Notes: generated by a model from the sequence alone, not told the origin. Counted from the stretch's first letter, positions 22,387 to 34,697 are shown. The stretch is DNA of 64,000 bases from Hymenopellis radicata (GCA_015501595.1 JADNRX010000043.1:124001-188000), one strand, 5' to 3'. Translations and numbers: made by a program.

Positions 22387-22467
22387 CGCGACCTCGAACA
22401 ATAAGGTCAAGGCGTATATAATAGTACGTTCAGTCGCTTAATGACCTTGTTTCATTCTCATCGCGCA

Positions 22468-23755
22468 ATGTCCAGATTCACCTCGCTCCTCGCCATCTTC
22501 TTCTTTTGCATTGTACTCCCCTCACAAATACGTGCTGCCGAGGAGTCGCACGAACAACACGCCCTGTTAATATCACCCTCAAGGTTTGTTCATGCATTCC
22601 TCTTCAGAGTCGGTTGTACTCAGCATCCATTTAGTGGCGATAACTCCGGCGTAATCAATGCCATCAAGCACATAACACACGTATCCCAAGCGACGCGTCA
22701 ATTAGCCACAAAAATCACAGAAATTAGTGGCGCTGCGGCTGTGCAGAGCGTTCGACACGAGTCGCATCGCCTAGGAGAAATGCATCAAGAACTCGGAAAA
22801 CAGTGCCGCCACTGTAGTCATGTCCGCAACTCAATTTCCCTCGTCACAATATACATGGACCTCTTCCCCGTCGGTCTCGCCACACTAGAAACAAAAGGAT
22901 CGCTGCTTGTAGCGTCTGTAGCTGAAACGGTTCGTTTTCATTGGTGCCCAGTCCCACTGTAACTGACTATCATGCAAAGATCAATAACATAGGCTCTCAG
23001 CCTGCCAGTGGCCAAAACTGGGACGGATTTAGAAAGAGCTTCCTCTTGGATATGAAACGGCTAGAAGGAGAGGTCCACGCATTCCGCGACACCGTCGAGT
23101 ATCTTTGCGAGGTCACTACCGGGTTGGAAGCTGTATCGTACGTGCCATTGTTGGCGGTTGGCGAAGCGACCGACGTTCTATCGCGCTTTGGTCTTCCGTT
23201 GCCTTTTGGCATCCCAGTGCCGACTAGCATTTTGTCGCCGTTCTTTTGGTCGTGGATCCCAGGGTATAGCTATCTTGTCAACGAGCATCAAGCGCTTCTC
23301 GCGTCGGTAGGGCATTATGGATATAAGGTCGCCACGCCGCTCAGACGTCGTGTGTGTTCGTTGCAGAAGGATGTGGAGCGTTTAGAGGTTAGTGCATACG
23401 ACCGTCGTGGGACATCGGCTGACCATAGTCGTAGGCAGCAACGCAAGTTGACTACTACAAAACGAATTCATTAGCATCTCGGTCCATGACCGATCTCACG
23501 AAGGAACTGGTGCTCCTCGAGGACTTGCGCCCCAAAGATCACGATGCTTTCCGTTCCTGGCTTACATGGAGATTCCTCGGCGTCGTGTTCACTTGCTTCA
23601 TACGCTGCCTAGCGGGACTCATGTGGAGAGAGTGGCGAACATTCGCCATTGTTGGTTTTTTTTTCAACATTGTGATTATTATACCAGTGCTTCATCTTGC
23701 AGGCTACATCCTTTATAAATGTTATAGGCGTTTGTTCTGTATGTCACATATTTAG
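22468..23755 (+). CDS. Secretory-pathway membrane protein, unknown function
   Basis: Four exons, 22468-22583, 22635-22929, 22980-23387 and 23435-23755, give 379 aa. Introns are 47-51 nt, GT-AG, with agreeing phases; the first is a multiple of three and stop-free. The N-terminus has a clear signal peptide (FTSLLAIFFFCIVLPSQ, cleavage likely near residue 25). The middle is helical with heptads, and a Pro/Phe-rich hydrophobic segment (FGLPLPFGIPVP) lies at about 215. Two hydrophobic helices close to the C-terminus (LGVVFTCFIRCL and FAIVGFFFNIVIIIPVL) suggest a membrane anchor with a short basic tail. No catalytic motif seen. An upstream in-frame ATG at 22441 would put nine residues before the signal sequence and is less likely. 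Confidence 0.65.
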
Positions 23756-24168
23756 ATGTTTGTCTTTAGTATATTTATTGCCTTCATTTGTCTAATCGGC
23801 GTACAAACGGGAGGAGAAGACGCCATCCGGATCTTGCAGGGGGCAGGAAGTTTAAAGGACGGTTTGAAAATGCTGGTCGAAATATAGAGTATGTTGGATT
23901 GAGTAACTGAGTATACTCAGGACCTCAGGCGCCGTAGCCAAGTGGCTTCTGTGCCTGTGGCCGACTCCCCCGCAACATGTATTCTTTTTTTTAATTTGCA
24001 AGACCCTCAGGACTACGCCAGAAATGCAAGGGCGGTTCTACTCAGCTTTTGTTTCTCGGATCTCCTTGCGCTCCCAAATGGTAGCCGTGTCCGTCACTTC
24101 AGTTGGACAATATTCTTGCCCAGTGATCCCGGGAGCTCCTTTGATCCCTAAATGTTACTGTTATATAA
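23756..24168. other. Intergenic, contains a tRNA-like D-arm repeat
   Basis: At 23930-23960 there is a GTAGCCAAGTGGCTTCTGTG motif (A-box-like, AGCC/GGCT hairpin) followed by GCCTGTGG. It matches, with about three differences in 27 bases, the complement of 46292-46320. No B box or tRNA cloverleaf follows. A run of T (23985-23995) lies downstream. It belongs to the dispersed family described for 44.1-47.0 kb. Confidence 0.5.
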
Positions 24169-24585
24169 TCAACATCTTTTTCTCCATCCATCATCGTCGT
24201 CCGCGCTCATTCCTCGCGCCTCTAGGGCTTCGGCCCATGGGTATTCCCCATCTGTGAGAAGTTTATGCTCCTCTCCTCTCATCGTTCGCAACACAATAGA
24301 CTTGACCAAGTCATACACTTTCTCGCCAAGTTGCTTTTGAACGGATGAGGGCTTGCCAAGTAGTGCGTCCATGAACTCATCTGTAGCCTGCTGGACTAGA
24401 GGGTCAGCCCCGGAGACCGCAATATTTGCTGTGGAACTGGACACAATCCGAATGATCTCAGCTGCAGGAAGCTTGGCAAGCTCGGCGATGGTATGAGTCG
24501 GGCCAGCGGGAGTACTGTATCCATCGTTGGTGCTCTGCCCGCCGGGATCGAATGATTCCTTCTGAGCCGAAGGGAATTGTCTCAC
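24169..24585 (-). CDS. ORF of about 139 codons, 5' end unresolved
   Basis: An open frame without a local ATG. It reads HTIAELAKLPAAEIIRIV, then SVQKQLGEKVYDLVKSI, and ends with an acidic tail (SADDDDGWRKRC). The second segment weakly recalls the first helices of the MLLE/PABC peptide-binding domain of poly(A)-binding protein, but the KITGMLLE signature is absent. It is probably a 3' exon of a gene whose upstream exon lies between 24590 and 24690, or the tail of the kinase locus next to it. The composition looks coding; function is not known. Confidence 0.35.
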   Translation of the reverse strand: MRQFPSAQKESFDPGGQSTNDGYSTPAGPTHTIAELAKLPAAEIIRIVSSSTANIAVSGADPLVQQATDEFMDALLGKPSSVQKQLGEKVYDLVKSIVLRTMRGEEHKLLTDGEYPWAEALEARGMSADDDDGWRKRC

Positions 24586-24690
24586 CTTGTGATGTACTTC
24601 CGCACTATCCGGAACGGATGCATGCCAGTGCGCATCTTATTGTTACAATATATATACATGTCTCCTGCTCGAAGTCAAATATCACTCATT

Positions 24691-26936
24691 TCACGACTTT
24701 GCCTTCGCCGCCAAGTACTGTAAGATTTTGGCTTCCGATACCCGAACCCTTTCTCCAACAGCAAGTCGAGGATGGTCGCACGTACATTTCGAGCGGTTAC
24801 CCTTTCCAACACAAATCCACCGCCTCTCGCAGAATGCCTTGGTGCAAACCGCGCAACGATCGCCGGGCATCTTTTGTGGCTGCCCGACAATGTTCTCAGC
24901 AATCTGAAGTGTTCCGCTGCGCTGCAGTGTTGATTGGTGGATGTGAGTGAATTCACTGGAGGGGGGAACATCGGGGGGATTGGAGTCTGTATCGTTGGCA
25001 TCGACGCCGGAGGGAATTATCTCAGTCTGGCTTGGCAAATCGTCGAATGGCGAAGAATCTGGCAATGCATGAGACACTGTAATAAGAAGTTTAGTTACGC
25101 AGAAACATACGGCGCAGTGAGAAATGGTACTTGCCGCCACCATTAATCGGCAGTGCGAAAGGGGAACGCCCGAGGCTTACAGCGCTTTCTGCTTTGGACA
25201 TCCTGACCAGAGTCTGTTGCAGGACCTTCGCGCTGGGCCTGTCTTGCGGGCTCGACGAAAGACATGTTGTGACGACACTCCAGAGTTCGTCAGACGGAAA
25301 CTCGCGGGAAGAGGGGCGCGCTGGCATTCTCTTGTTGATGAGGACTGCATTGATCACCGCTGCGTCGGTTTGGATATCGGAGAATGGCGGCCTCCCAGTA
25401 TGAATCTGACAAAGTGCGACTCGATGAGCAAAGCTATTTCAACGATCACGGAGGACTTGCGTACTTCAATGATGGTGCAGCCAAACGAATACACATCCCT
25501 CGCTGCGAGATACAGAGGTTGAAAGAGTGCGGAATCCATCATTTCCGGAGGCATCCAGCGGGTCGCGCCACACCCCCGCGCAGAAGTTCCGGGCGCTTTA
25601 GTTTCGACCGTAAGACTGATGCCGAAGTCAGCCAATACGCAGCGAAAATCTCCCTTGACAAGGATGTTTCTCTATAATCAAAATGATTGTTAATAAGCTT
25701 CAACGAAGACCAAGAGAGGTGATCGTAATTACTCCACGTATGTCTGCATGAACGATTTGAGGGTCGAGTTCGTGCAGGTACTGTAGAGATTCATTCAATT
25801 CGTCGGTCACGGGTCACAGGCGACCCAAAATCGACGAATTGTCACAGTTGTCACAGGTCCCGGAGCGATCTGACGAATTCACTAAGTGAACATGGGCTAA
25901 AAATGAGCTAAAATAAGCTAAATTTCGCCCAGAATTGATGAAATTGATGAAATTTTTTTGCTGGTCACGGCGCCAAAGGCGCCGCGACGAATTCAAATTT
26001 TCGTCACCCCGGTCACAGGTCACATGGGGTGACGAATTGAACGAATCTCTACAGTATCGCATGCCTTCGGCGATGTCGAGGACCTAAACGATAATCAATA
26101 ATGGCATGCAATTTGTTCAAGTCACAGAACTACGCACGAAAGGATAGCGGTCAAGGTGTGGTGGACGCTCTTGGAGAAATGTAATAAGATCGCCGTCTGC
26201 CATCCACGGCGAAATGAGACAGAAACTCGGGTGTAACAGGTCAAGGCTGACGCCAAAAAGGGTAGAATGTTAGGGTGGCGCAATTGCCTCCACAGTAGTG
26301 CTTCGCGACAGAAGGCCTGCGCCCTCAAGTGAACACAGGTTGGTGAGGCCGACAAGAGCCCGCACCTTGAGGATTTCATCTCTGGTACTTCCGCCGTGCA
26401 CATATAAACGCAAAGCTTTCAAGCAAACGATCTTCCCATCTTCGGTCACTCCTCTCCAAACATCCTTGACAAAAAAGGTGAGACAAACGCCAAGCCCCTG
26501 GTTCCCACTCACCGCATATCCGCCTCCCCTATCGGCGACTTTCCTTCTGGTCGCACGCCGTGACAAAAGAGAGACGTCGGCAGCATGTCGTACTGCTTTC
26601 CGAGAGCGCTAAGGCACTTGATGCATGTAGCTCTATAAGCGCCGTTTGTCCGCTCAGAGTCGATTTCCTATTGTCTGTCTAAGTCAGGCATACTAATACG
26701 ACGTGCGTCAAACCTACCACTTGCAAGATGTCCAGCACTGCCTGGGCAGTGTTACAGTGAACAGATCCAATAGTTCTCCATGGCGAGTCATATTGCAGTA
26801 GCCGTACCACCATTTCCCTCAATGGCTCGTCATCGTTGGAGTACATGGAGAGGTCGGACCATGCCAGGTCGTACTGCGACTCACCCATGTCCGGGGGCAT
26901 TGTGTAGTTCTTGGAGGTGTTGAAGAAGCTGTTCAC
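24691..26936 (-). pseudogene. Protein kinase (TKL-like) gene broken by a MITE and two one-base gaps
   Basis: Exons inferred on the minus strand: 26936-26718, 26667-26513, 26464-26366, 26316-26138, 26083-25733, 25671-25465, and from 25405 to about 25150. A Cys-containing tail frame ends at 24691 (link uncertain). Kinase landmarks: the Gly loop (GE-GYADVWRG across the first splice), VAIK-type KIVCLKALR, RQLRHPNIL, catalytic loop VHADIRG-RN, ADFG, PPEMM, DVYSFGCTIIE, TGRPPFSD and SSSPQDRPS. HRD is HAD and the usual Lys after it is Arg. Exons 26667-26513 and 26316-26138 are 155 and 179 nt, each one base short of whole codons, with a missing G in the Gly loop (about 26523) and after LPFL (about 26254). 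Exon 26083-25733 carries a 274-bp MITE. As it stands no functional kinase can be made. Such kinases are abundant in Agaricomycetes, substrates unknown. Confidence 0.85.
25781..26054. mobile_element. Tc1/mariner-type MITE inserted in the kinase catalytic-loop exon
   Basis: A 274-bp element with 24-bp terminal inverted repeats (CTGTAGAGATTC(A/G)TTCAATTCGTC), flanked by TA at 25779-25780 and 26055-26056. TA target duplication and this TIR style are typical of Tc1/mariner non-autonomous elements. The interior has a GGCGCC-AAA-GGCGCC palindrome at 25969-25983 and no coding capacity. Deleting the element plus one TA leaves exactly 75 nt (25 codons) between good splice sites, reading GMRYLHELDPQIVHADIRG across the junction. 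Confidence 0.9.
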
Positions 26937-28149
26937 CTCGAGGCAGGACCTGTGTTGATCTACATCATGATTTCTCCATTACTGAGAAGACTTACGTGTA
27001 AAGATACTGCTCGGAGAAGCACGATTGAGTTAAACGCGAAAGTTTCGCGTCGGCGGTAATACGCTCTCTATGATGGCCTATACGCGCCCCGGCCGCGCTC
27101 TCTGCGCGCCGTACATGCTACACGCCATATTTCCTGTACTATCGGTGTGGGACCCTCAAAGGAAGGTCATGATGGCAGGTTGCGAGAGCCAGTGTGACCC
27201 TGTGACATTAGGGTGACCGATTTTGGGACCCCAAGGACCAACAAAATGGGACGGCCAGTAGCACCGGCAACGCAGTCTTATAAATGATGACAAGAGAGGT
27301 ACTCTACTGTTTACGGTTACGAACACCGGCCTACCCTCCAGTGTATGAACTCTCATAAATGTTCAAGACATTTTCGATACCAACCATGAGATTAATATTC
27401 AGGAGACATACACAGGAAGAGCCTCTGACTCTGAAGTCTTCTCCGTGATAGTACCGAATAAAAACGCCCTCTGCGATAAGCCTTTACATTGGCGCGACAC
27501 TCGTTCACTACCTCAATAGCCACAAGAGCGCACGTGAGCGTTCTGCTCGTCGTAGTGCGCCCGTGAGTTCTTCTTTGAGCTAAATCGAACATTCAGACTT
27601 GATGTCTAAAGCTAATGGCGATATCAGGCTTACTCGTTTGTGCGCCACAATGACTTGCTCCCCACGACTTATTCGACGATTTAGAACTCTAGTTTCAGCA
27701 AATGGTAATGTCCAAACTGGAATCCATGTAGTCTCTCCTCCTCATAAGTATCTTCAACGACCCGTCTGTACCGCGTACTGTATGGCAGTCCGTCAATCGG
27801 ACGCCACACAACGTGGATCTGTTGGCGACGCCTGACAAGATGTACACTGCGTTTGCACTGAAGGTGGCGAATAAGTATGTCGGGGGCTGCAAAGTATCGG
27901 GAGCTAGGATACCAAGCGCTGTACTTTTTGGGGTGTTTTTTTTGTGAAGCATTCCGTAAAGTTACGGCCAGACGCGATCATCTGGCGCTGTCTAATGGTG
28001 TACAGTGGCCACTGTTGCCGTTGTTCATCACACCTATCATCGTATTAGCGTTCCAACTGTATACATGTTACAAAGCCTTGTTATACAATGTAGTACATTT
28101 AACTATCCGTTCTGTTCATTATGTATTCTAAGCCTTTATGCCCACGGTT
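26937..28149. other. Gene-poor stretch
   Basis: Possible upstream exon(s) of the kinase lie close to 26937-26990. Beyond that only short frames without domains were seen on both strands; no RNA gene or clear repeat. Confidence 0.35.
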
Positions 28150-29690
28150 TTAGTATCCGAGTCCTCCCTCATTTCCGAGAGACATCGTGCCCGCGAATGC
28201 CTCGCCCTCTCCCATGGCTTTAGGAAACTTGAATGTAATAATGCCCATCCGACCGTCATTGCGGTTGTCCGCAAAGAAATGCTCACGCGTGCGTGGGAGG
28301 CAGACTTCGAGCAGCCATCTCTCCGTATTTTGACGAATACCTTCCCAAGGGACATCCCATCCAACTATCAGAGTCCTCACAATAAATGTAAGCTTCTGCA
28401 GCCCCAGCTGTGGGCCTACAAACGCCTCATCAAGATCGCGCCACAAGCCGACATCAGGGCCCCTAGGTTCGGAAGGCTCCGAGTAGTTGCGGTCTTCTGT
28501 CCAAAGGTCGACAATGAGCTCTTCAATCAAAGTGCGAGAAGGGAGGTTCTGAAATGTGCGAATGTACCAGTCCAAGATGGCTGGGTCGCCGGCCGCCGTG
28601 AGCCGCCACTCCGAGACTGCCAACTCGAAGCGCAGCTTCCTGAGATGCGCCAGGTCCACGGGACGGCCTTGCCGTCTCGCTACTACAAGATTCGCAGGTT
28701 AACATGATGCAAGTCATTGGCCAAACACAGACGCACCGCCCATTCCGCCGAGATGTAAAGACTGGAGGGAGGAACGCGTACAATCGATCATGTTGTGCAT
28801 CCTCTGCGCGACGATGGTGCCGCAAGAGTATACTTCCATGTACAGCTCGCGGAGACTCCCAATCAACCCGAGCTCCAGAGGAAATCCCAAAAGATGAAGT
28901 CGCCGGTGTCATAGACACTGAGAGCGACCTTGTTCAGATGTAGCGTCGTGGTCATAAGCCGTGACATAGAGCGCGTACCGGGACCGGGAGCAAATCTGAG
29001 GATGTGACGGGCAACATCGGCGGTCAAAACAACTCCTACGCCGCAGGTTCGTATCTGCAGCCTACCCACTGTCAGGTCTTTGAGGGATGGCACCGCGTTC
29101 AGCAGTGCCACGAGATCGAGAAAGTCGAAAGCGCATTGGTAGAGCATGAGCGATTGGATTTGTTTGCAGCCAGATAGAGCGCTAACAAAAGTAGGGAAGT
29201 TGGGCATCACTTTTGGAAGGAAACTGAGCTGCGTTAGGTCGAGGCGCCGGATGTTATTCATGTTCACGAGCATGCCGGGAAGGTACGAGATGCTGGAGAG
29301 CGGAAATATGCCTCTGTCGTCATCGTCCCGGAGAATGAGCTCGGTGACATAGTCTTTGATACCTGAAGAAGTCTGGAGCAAGGTGAATAGCCTAGCTACG
29401 CGTTTGATGTTTATTTTCAAGTCCTCCGGGCGCATGAAAATGAGCCTAATACAGGCGAAACGGTGTTTCCGGATGGTGCGGAGGCTTTCTGGCCAGACAG
29501 ACATCATCGCGCGTAGATCGTCATCGGCACTGGGATTTGCGCGATTCGCGAGCTCGTCGATGATCATGTCCTTGATTTCCAAAGGGAAATTGGGGCCGTT
29601 GCGGTGTGCCACTGGCTCAGAATCAGATACAGTCTGCCAACGCTCGGTTAGTAAATATTATCAGACCAGCGCGTTCAAACTAACCGGCAT
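28150..29690 (-). CDS. LRR/F-box-like protein, unknown substrate
   Basis: Four exons: 29690-29685, 29633-28917, 28872-28737, 28682-28150; 463 aa. The 2-codon first exon is supported by a good donor, a TACTAAC branch sequence and an acceptor that brings the frame in at TVSDSEPVAHRN; without it there is only a GTG. Introns are 44-54 nt and phases agree. The N-terminus NFPLEIKDMIIDELA resembles a degenerate F-box helix. The rest has repeated L-x2-L-x-L patterns (IRRLDLTQLSFL, SLKDLTVGRLQI, SLRELYMEVYS) forming LRR-like strands, and it ends with an amphipathic region. It is probably one of the many basidiomycete F-box/LRR adaptors but not close to families A or B in this window. Confidence 0.7.
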
Positions 29691-30453
29691 CGGAAAAATA
29701 ATTGGATGGAGAGGGTATGAAAGTAAGTGGCGAGTCGATGGGTTGTGTTGAAATGATAAGGTCCTTTATATAGCAGAGGAGAATCTGCACCGAGTCAAAC
29801 GCAACGGGAAACAATGAACGAATGTCCTGCCCTGCCAGTGCGTCATGAAGACATTGACCCATTGAGGACAAGCGTCAAGACAATAACGTTACCCAACGCG
29901 GGAGGTCAATTGTTCCATATCAGTGTCAATGTACACGGGAGAAGTTCAATATCTCCGTACGAAGACCTATGATTGAGCTATGGGCTGTGTGGAGTACTGC
30001 CACCGGGGTAGGAAGAAGTGTGAACTTGGGGGGCCGATATGATACCAATCGGCTTTTGTTCCCATTTCTGCAAGATCGTCATAGATGAATCGTAACAGCC
30101 CAGGGGACAATGACCGGATCAACTTGAACTTGAATCATGGAAGTGCCGCCTAACAGGGAGATAGTATGAGCTTTTGAGGTCGTCGAGGTTGAGAACAGAG
30201 GGAGAAACAGGAGCGAACTGCGAACACGTGGCGCGATCGGCATTTTCCGTCACTTCGAGTGGCAATTCAAGGAAATCTGCTTTATACACCCGTCATTCCG
30301 AGTCAAGTCTTGAACATAATGTCTAGGCAACAATATAGACCGTTAAGAAAAGCCGCATTTGAATCGCTAGCCGCACTCGGTGGATGTGTGCGGACGAAAG
30401 AAGTTAAATCGAATTCGGGCATGTAGAAACAGACGAGACTCGCCTGAGGGGAG
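29691..30453. other. Intergenic stretch
   Basis: No gene supported. It holds the 5' flank of the LRR gene and the 3' flank of the next minus-strand gene. Confidence 0.35.
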
Positions 30454-31027
30454 CTACACCCTGGACTCGGAGTCCGTAGCATTGGCTGGAGCTTCGTTAG
30501 AGATGGCAGGCGCTGTTGCCAGAGTGGTCTTCCTCATCCTCTTTGCCTTGATAATATCTCGCCTTTCATCGGCCTCCGCCTTCCTCTTCAAGTGCGAATT
30601 CATCTTGTCAATGTCGAGGGAAGACGGCGCGACCATCCCTTCAACCCGCCTGCTCTCAGCGCCCAACTCCTGTCGCACTCGCTTCGTTTCCTCATTGCCT
30701 TCTTCAACTCTTTCTGTTTATCCAGTCTGGCTTGACCGGCCGGGTCAAAGTGATAATGTCCAGCACCCATTTGGCGATTCGCCGTCTTTGGGTTAAAGTG
30801 CACCTCTAGGGGCTCTTCCGCTGGGAGTAGTCGTGGTGTGGGTGGTTGGTAAACGGGGAAGTGATTCTTCAAGGCAGCGCCACGTATGATACCTCTACTT
30901 CGGGTGTCAGGATGAGTGCAAGGGACGGTGAGAGGTGGACATACGGGTCCGAGTCGTCCCCATTTTCTTCACTTGGTTTCTGTCGAGGGATGTTGAATCG
31001 CCGGGGAGGACGCGAATAGCCCGTCAT
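30454..31027 (-). pseudogene. Small basic coiled-coil protein, frame interrupted near 30700
   Basis: Exon 1 (31027-30945) encodes MTGYSRPPRRFNIPRQ and ends GDDSDP. A 50-nt GT-AG intron (30944-30895) leads in frame to ALKNHFPVYQPPTPRLLP and HYHFDPAGQARLDKQKE. The frame is then lost between 30690 and 30720 and continues in another as ETKRVRQELGAESRR to a stop at 30454 with a Lys/Arg-rich coiled region. Corrected length is about 185 aa. No splice signal explains the shift, so a single-base indel is likely, real or artefactual. I do not recognise the family. Confidence 0.5.
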
Positions 31028-31313
31028 GGTGACTTGTAATGGTTCGAGGTTAGCTTGATTCGAATGAAGAATAAGACGAACGTGCAACGTTGCAGTATTT
31101 CTCTTGGATCCGGTTTGGTTGTCGTGAGGGGTTGAGAATGAGAACCGAATCAATCTCCTGTGCTTTAGACACAGTATTATCCCCTAATTTGGATTATGGG
31201 GCTAGACAGTATCTCATTCATCTCACATGCCCGACTGAAAGCGTAAAGAGGATGTTCAACATTTTTTTCGACATTCACGCTTAAGAGCCTATATGTGTAG
31301 TAAGAGTCGAGGT

Positions 31314-33093
31314 TTATACCAAAGGATACTGCCACGCGTCTCCACCAAATGCAGAGACAACAGTTTTCTTCGGCTCCTTCGGACGAGGAAACCGCGTCCT
31401 AGTCCAAATCTCGATATCCAACCCTTCCTCCTTGAACCTCTCGTACCGTTCGCGACACTGAGGAGAGATATACACGAAATGTCCTTGCGAATCCGCCACC
31501 CCAAAGACAAACTTCTTCAGTCTAGCAACGTCCGCCCTGGGAAGAACCCACCGACTCTCGATAAAGTCTGGCATAATCTCCCATGGTGCGATATCCTGCC
31601 ACATCAACGTCATAGTGAAGTTCTCAAGAGCAGGTAGGACGACAGCGGCGGGATCCACAACGAGTCGGCCAAAGACTTCACTCCAGAACGGTGTGAGGCC
31701 GCTGTTAGGCTCGGATTGCGAATAGGAACCATCGTAATCTATGCAAAGTTCTGTGATCGTCTTCCCAAAGTCTCGTAGGATGGAATAAAAGTCATTTGTG
31801 GTGGTGGTAGCACAGTCCAGGTTCTTGAAGGATAACGTCTGCAGTTTACACTGCGTGCGTCCCAGGAATACATGGAGGTCTTGAGCCATAGAGGGCCCGG
31901 TAATGGCATACTCGTGCGGCTTGATAGACAGATTGATGAGGGAGGGAAAGTTGAAGGAGGGCAGGAGGGCAGTGTCCGAAATCTTGAAAGAAGATAAAGC
32001 ATTGTGCGTGATGACCTGCTCTGCGAGGAATGTATGCCCGTCTGTCCAGTTGTAATAAGACATATCGAAAGACGTCAGCGACGGACACGCCTGGAGTAAA
32101 TTGATGTCGAGTTGGAGCTGCGGGAAATCGGGAGCGTCGTCCCCGTAGTCGGTCTCGATGGCAAGGCGCGTAAGCTGCGCCAACGGGAGGTGCATGCTCG
32201 TCACCGGATCAAAAGCATTCCCCCCAAGTGCAACATCAACAAGCTTGGGCGCATGGCAAAGCATGTCCAAGAGGCCGGGAGGAACCGCCACCAGCCTGGG
32301 GTCACTCGTAAACTGCGTGAACATCAGATCAATTTTTTCGAGGACTGGCAAAGCCAGCGGACAAACACCAGCCATGATCTCGATCGCCTTGGAATTGAGA
32401 ACGAGGGCAACGTTTCTCCATCGAGGGGATGTTGGGATCAGCGCGGTGAGCATTTCGTTCCACCCATGGTCAAAACCCACGGCCATCGCCCGGGTCCCAG
32501 CAATGCGAATGAAAAGTCCAGGGGATGCGCTTGGGACCGTTCCAGCACGAGCTCGAGGAAAAACATATAATGATACTCGGGCGCGCGCCTGTCAATGAGG
32601 AAATTGGACCAGACGCTGGGAAAGGAGAGCATCGCACGGCGCCAGTCCGCACAGACATGGCTGAACACCCATGGGCCCTCATTGACGTGGAACAGGCGGT
32701 AGCGACCCGCGTGCCCGTTCTCGGCAGAGTCCTCGGCGAAGCGGATTTTGAACACCTCCAGTAGGAGATCGGCGGGGAGACGCCGGATGGGGGAGATGAG
32801 CTTCCTGCATGCGTCGCTGAGGCGCGAAAAAGTGTCTTTGCGGCTCTGAAGATCGGCGAGCTGGGCTTGGAGAAGTGCCATCTCTTGCTTGATGGCGCGC
32901 TCCTCTCCTTTGATGTCCCGGAGGATGGTGTACTCGATTTCAGTAGCCTGTGCGTCAGGCAGGGCATCGTTAGAGGCCAGGTGGGATTCGTAGGACGCGA
33001 GAGCCTTCTCGAAGGCCGTAGCCCGTTCCTGCCACTGATCAACGTCAGTTGGCACGGCGGTGAAGGATTTCTGATACTCACGCTGACGGCCAT
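31314..33093 (-). pseudogene. F-box-like/LRR protein family B, copy C1, one-base frameshift
   Basis: Exon 1 is only ATG GCC GTC AGC (33093-33082). A 47-nt intron (33081-33035) precedes WQERATAFEKALASY. The protein has a long coiled coil at about 5-85, the F-box core SPIRRLPADLLLEVFKIRF at about 90, SHVCADWRRAMLSFPSVW near 140, then LRR-like sequence ending AWQYPLV-type (DAWQYPLV). At 32489-32491 the DNA has GACCCGGGCGATGG where copy C2 has GACCCGGCGCGATGG. The missing base ends the first frame, and the rest continues from MAVGFDHGWNEML. Corrected length about 585 aa. It is in inverted orientation to C2 (40520-42301), with which it shares most sequence; the breaks differ between the two copies. 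Confidence 0.8.
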
Positions 33094-34697
33094 TGTTAGC
33101 GGGACGGTGAACACTGCAGCTTTGGTGACGGTGAGGAAAAAAGTCTGCACCAATTTGCAATGCGTCTTGATCGCCCAAATCGATTCATGTGTCGACAACT
33201 ATCAAAGGCGCAAGAGGAGGATGTAATTGACGTTGTGGGCAATAATTACGCTACAAGAGTGAAACTACAAGTAGCGCAGTCCACGTACTGTATTCTGCAT
33301 CGTTGTTTAGGTCAAGACTCGTTGGTCTCCTTTCGGTCACCAGTCGGCGTCAATGATTAATCGGCAATCCACGTGGCGCCGCGGACACTCTGCGGCATCT
33401 CTTCCAAACAAATCAAACAAATCGACAAGTCTTGACAAGTTCAGTTCAGATCCTCATTGGTCCGAACTATAATACACAACGTCCTCGTCGCCCACCACCT
33501 ACATGATCTATTCGTAGGACACGCAAGCCTCCACCGACGCCTACGTCAATCCATCGTCATACCTGTCATACCTAAACTGCGGACTGAGAACGCGACTCAG
33601 GACAACGCTCACGGTACAGAGAGCAGTGAGGGTTTCGATATGTCTCCTATAAACATTCGACTAAAGATGACATGACGGTATAGAAATGGGCGATGTCTAG
33701 CGACGCAGATGTGCAATGTGATATTTGAAGCAGACCATTCATACTTATCTGCAAAGACCTGTGGCGCTGTGAATGCCCTACTAAATCCAGCACAGGTCTG
33801 CATTTGACAGCCTGTATTTCAGGCGAGACCCCTGGACATTATCGGAAGACCTCTCGTCGGAACGTTCTTGCACATGCGATGAAGGTAGTAGGGACCTTCA
33901 GAGTAGAACCTCCCACATTAGTATGGTATGCGTTCAAAAGGCTCCTCGTTCGCACTCCCACCATCCTCACATGCCGCGTTTTATACAGGTCGACTCGCCA
34001 TCATCGCCATTATACCATTGCTTTCATTCTCTCAAGTATAGTGCCCACGAAGGATCAAGTCTCTCCTATCATCGGGGCAACACCTATCCGATTAGTCTGT
34101 TAACCGACTCTACGAAGAAGATGGATGCTCAGATCTTCTACTATCCATGTTATTTAATTTGTGGCTACCCTCAGTGCAACATGAATGTCGTGCGTCAAGG
34201 CTAGTTTTCGCGCCTCCGAATCGGTTACACTACGTGCGGAACAGAAGGCGCTCGACTCTATCTTCCGTAACAGTATGCAGAAGGAATCCATTGGTGGGTG
34301 ACGGTCAGACCCTCTTCAGACCAATCTAACTTGTGTTCCAGATTATAATTTACCTGCATGGAGCACCAACTTCATCTCCGAACATGACGCCTGCTCTTCA
34401 CGCTCGAGAATATGTCAATTTTCGGGGGCAAAGAACGCCGCACGTCTTGCTCTTGTCCTGCGTGCTCTTCGTCCAAACCATTCAACTCCGACTCGCTCTG
34501 GACTCGCTATGACCGCATTATCGCCCTTTTCTCATAACATGTCAGATATCCCTCGTTTTTGCTTTGCGCTCGCAATCGTCTTGTCTTCATCGCTGACCAT
34601 GCGTTAAACGATGGAAATTCCCCCGCTCCAATTCGATGCTCAGCGGCGGTCCGCGCCACCTGGGTGTAGCATGATCTCGTTAGTGCGAGTTGAATCG
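33094..34697. other. Gene-poor stretch upstream of hydrophobin
   Basis: No domain-bearing frame was found. The proximal part upstream of 34698 is the presumed regulatory region of the hydrophobin gene. Confidence 0.35.

Noticed and set aside
23930..23960. tRNA gene on the plus strand
   Set aside because: Only a D-arm/A-box-like segment is present; no anticodon arm, B box or acceptor stem.
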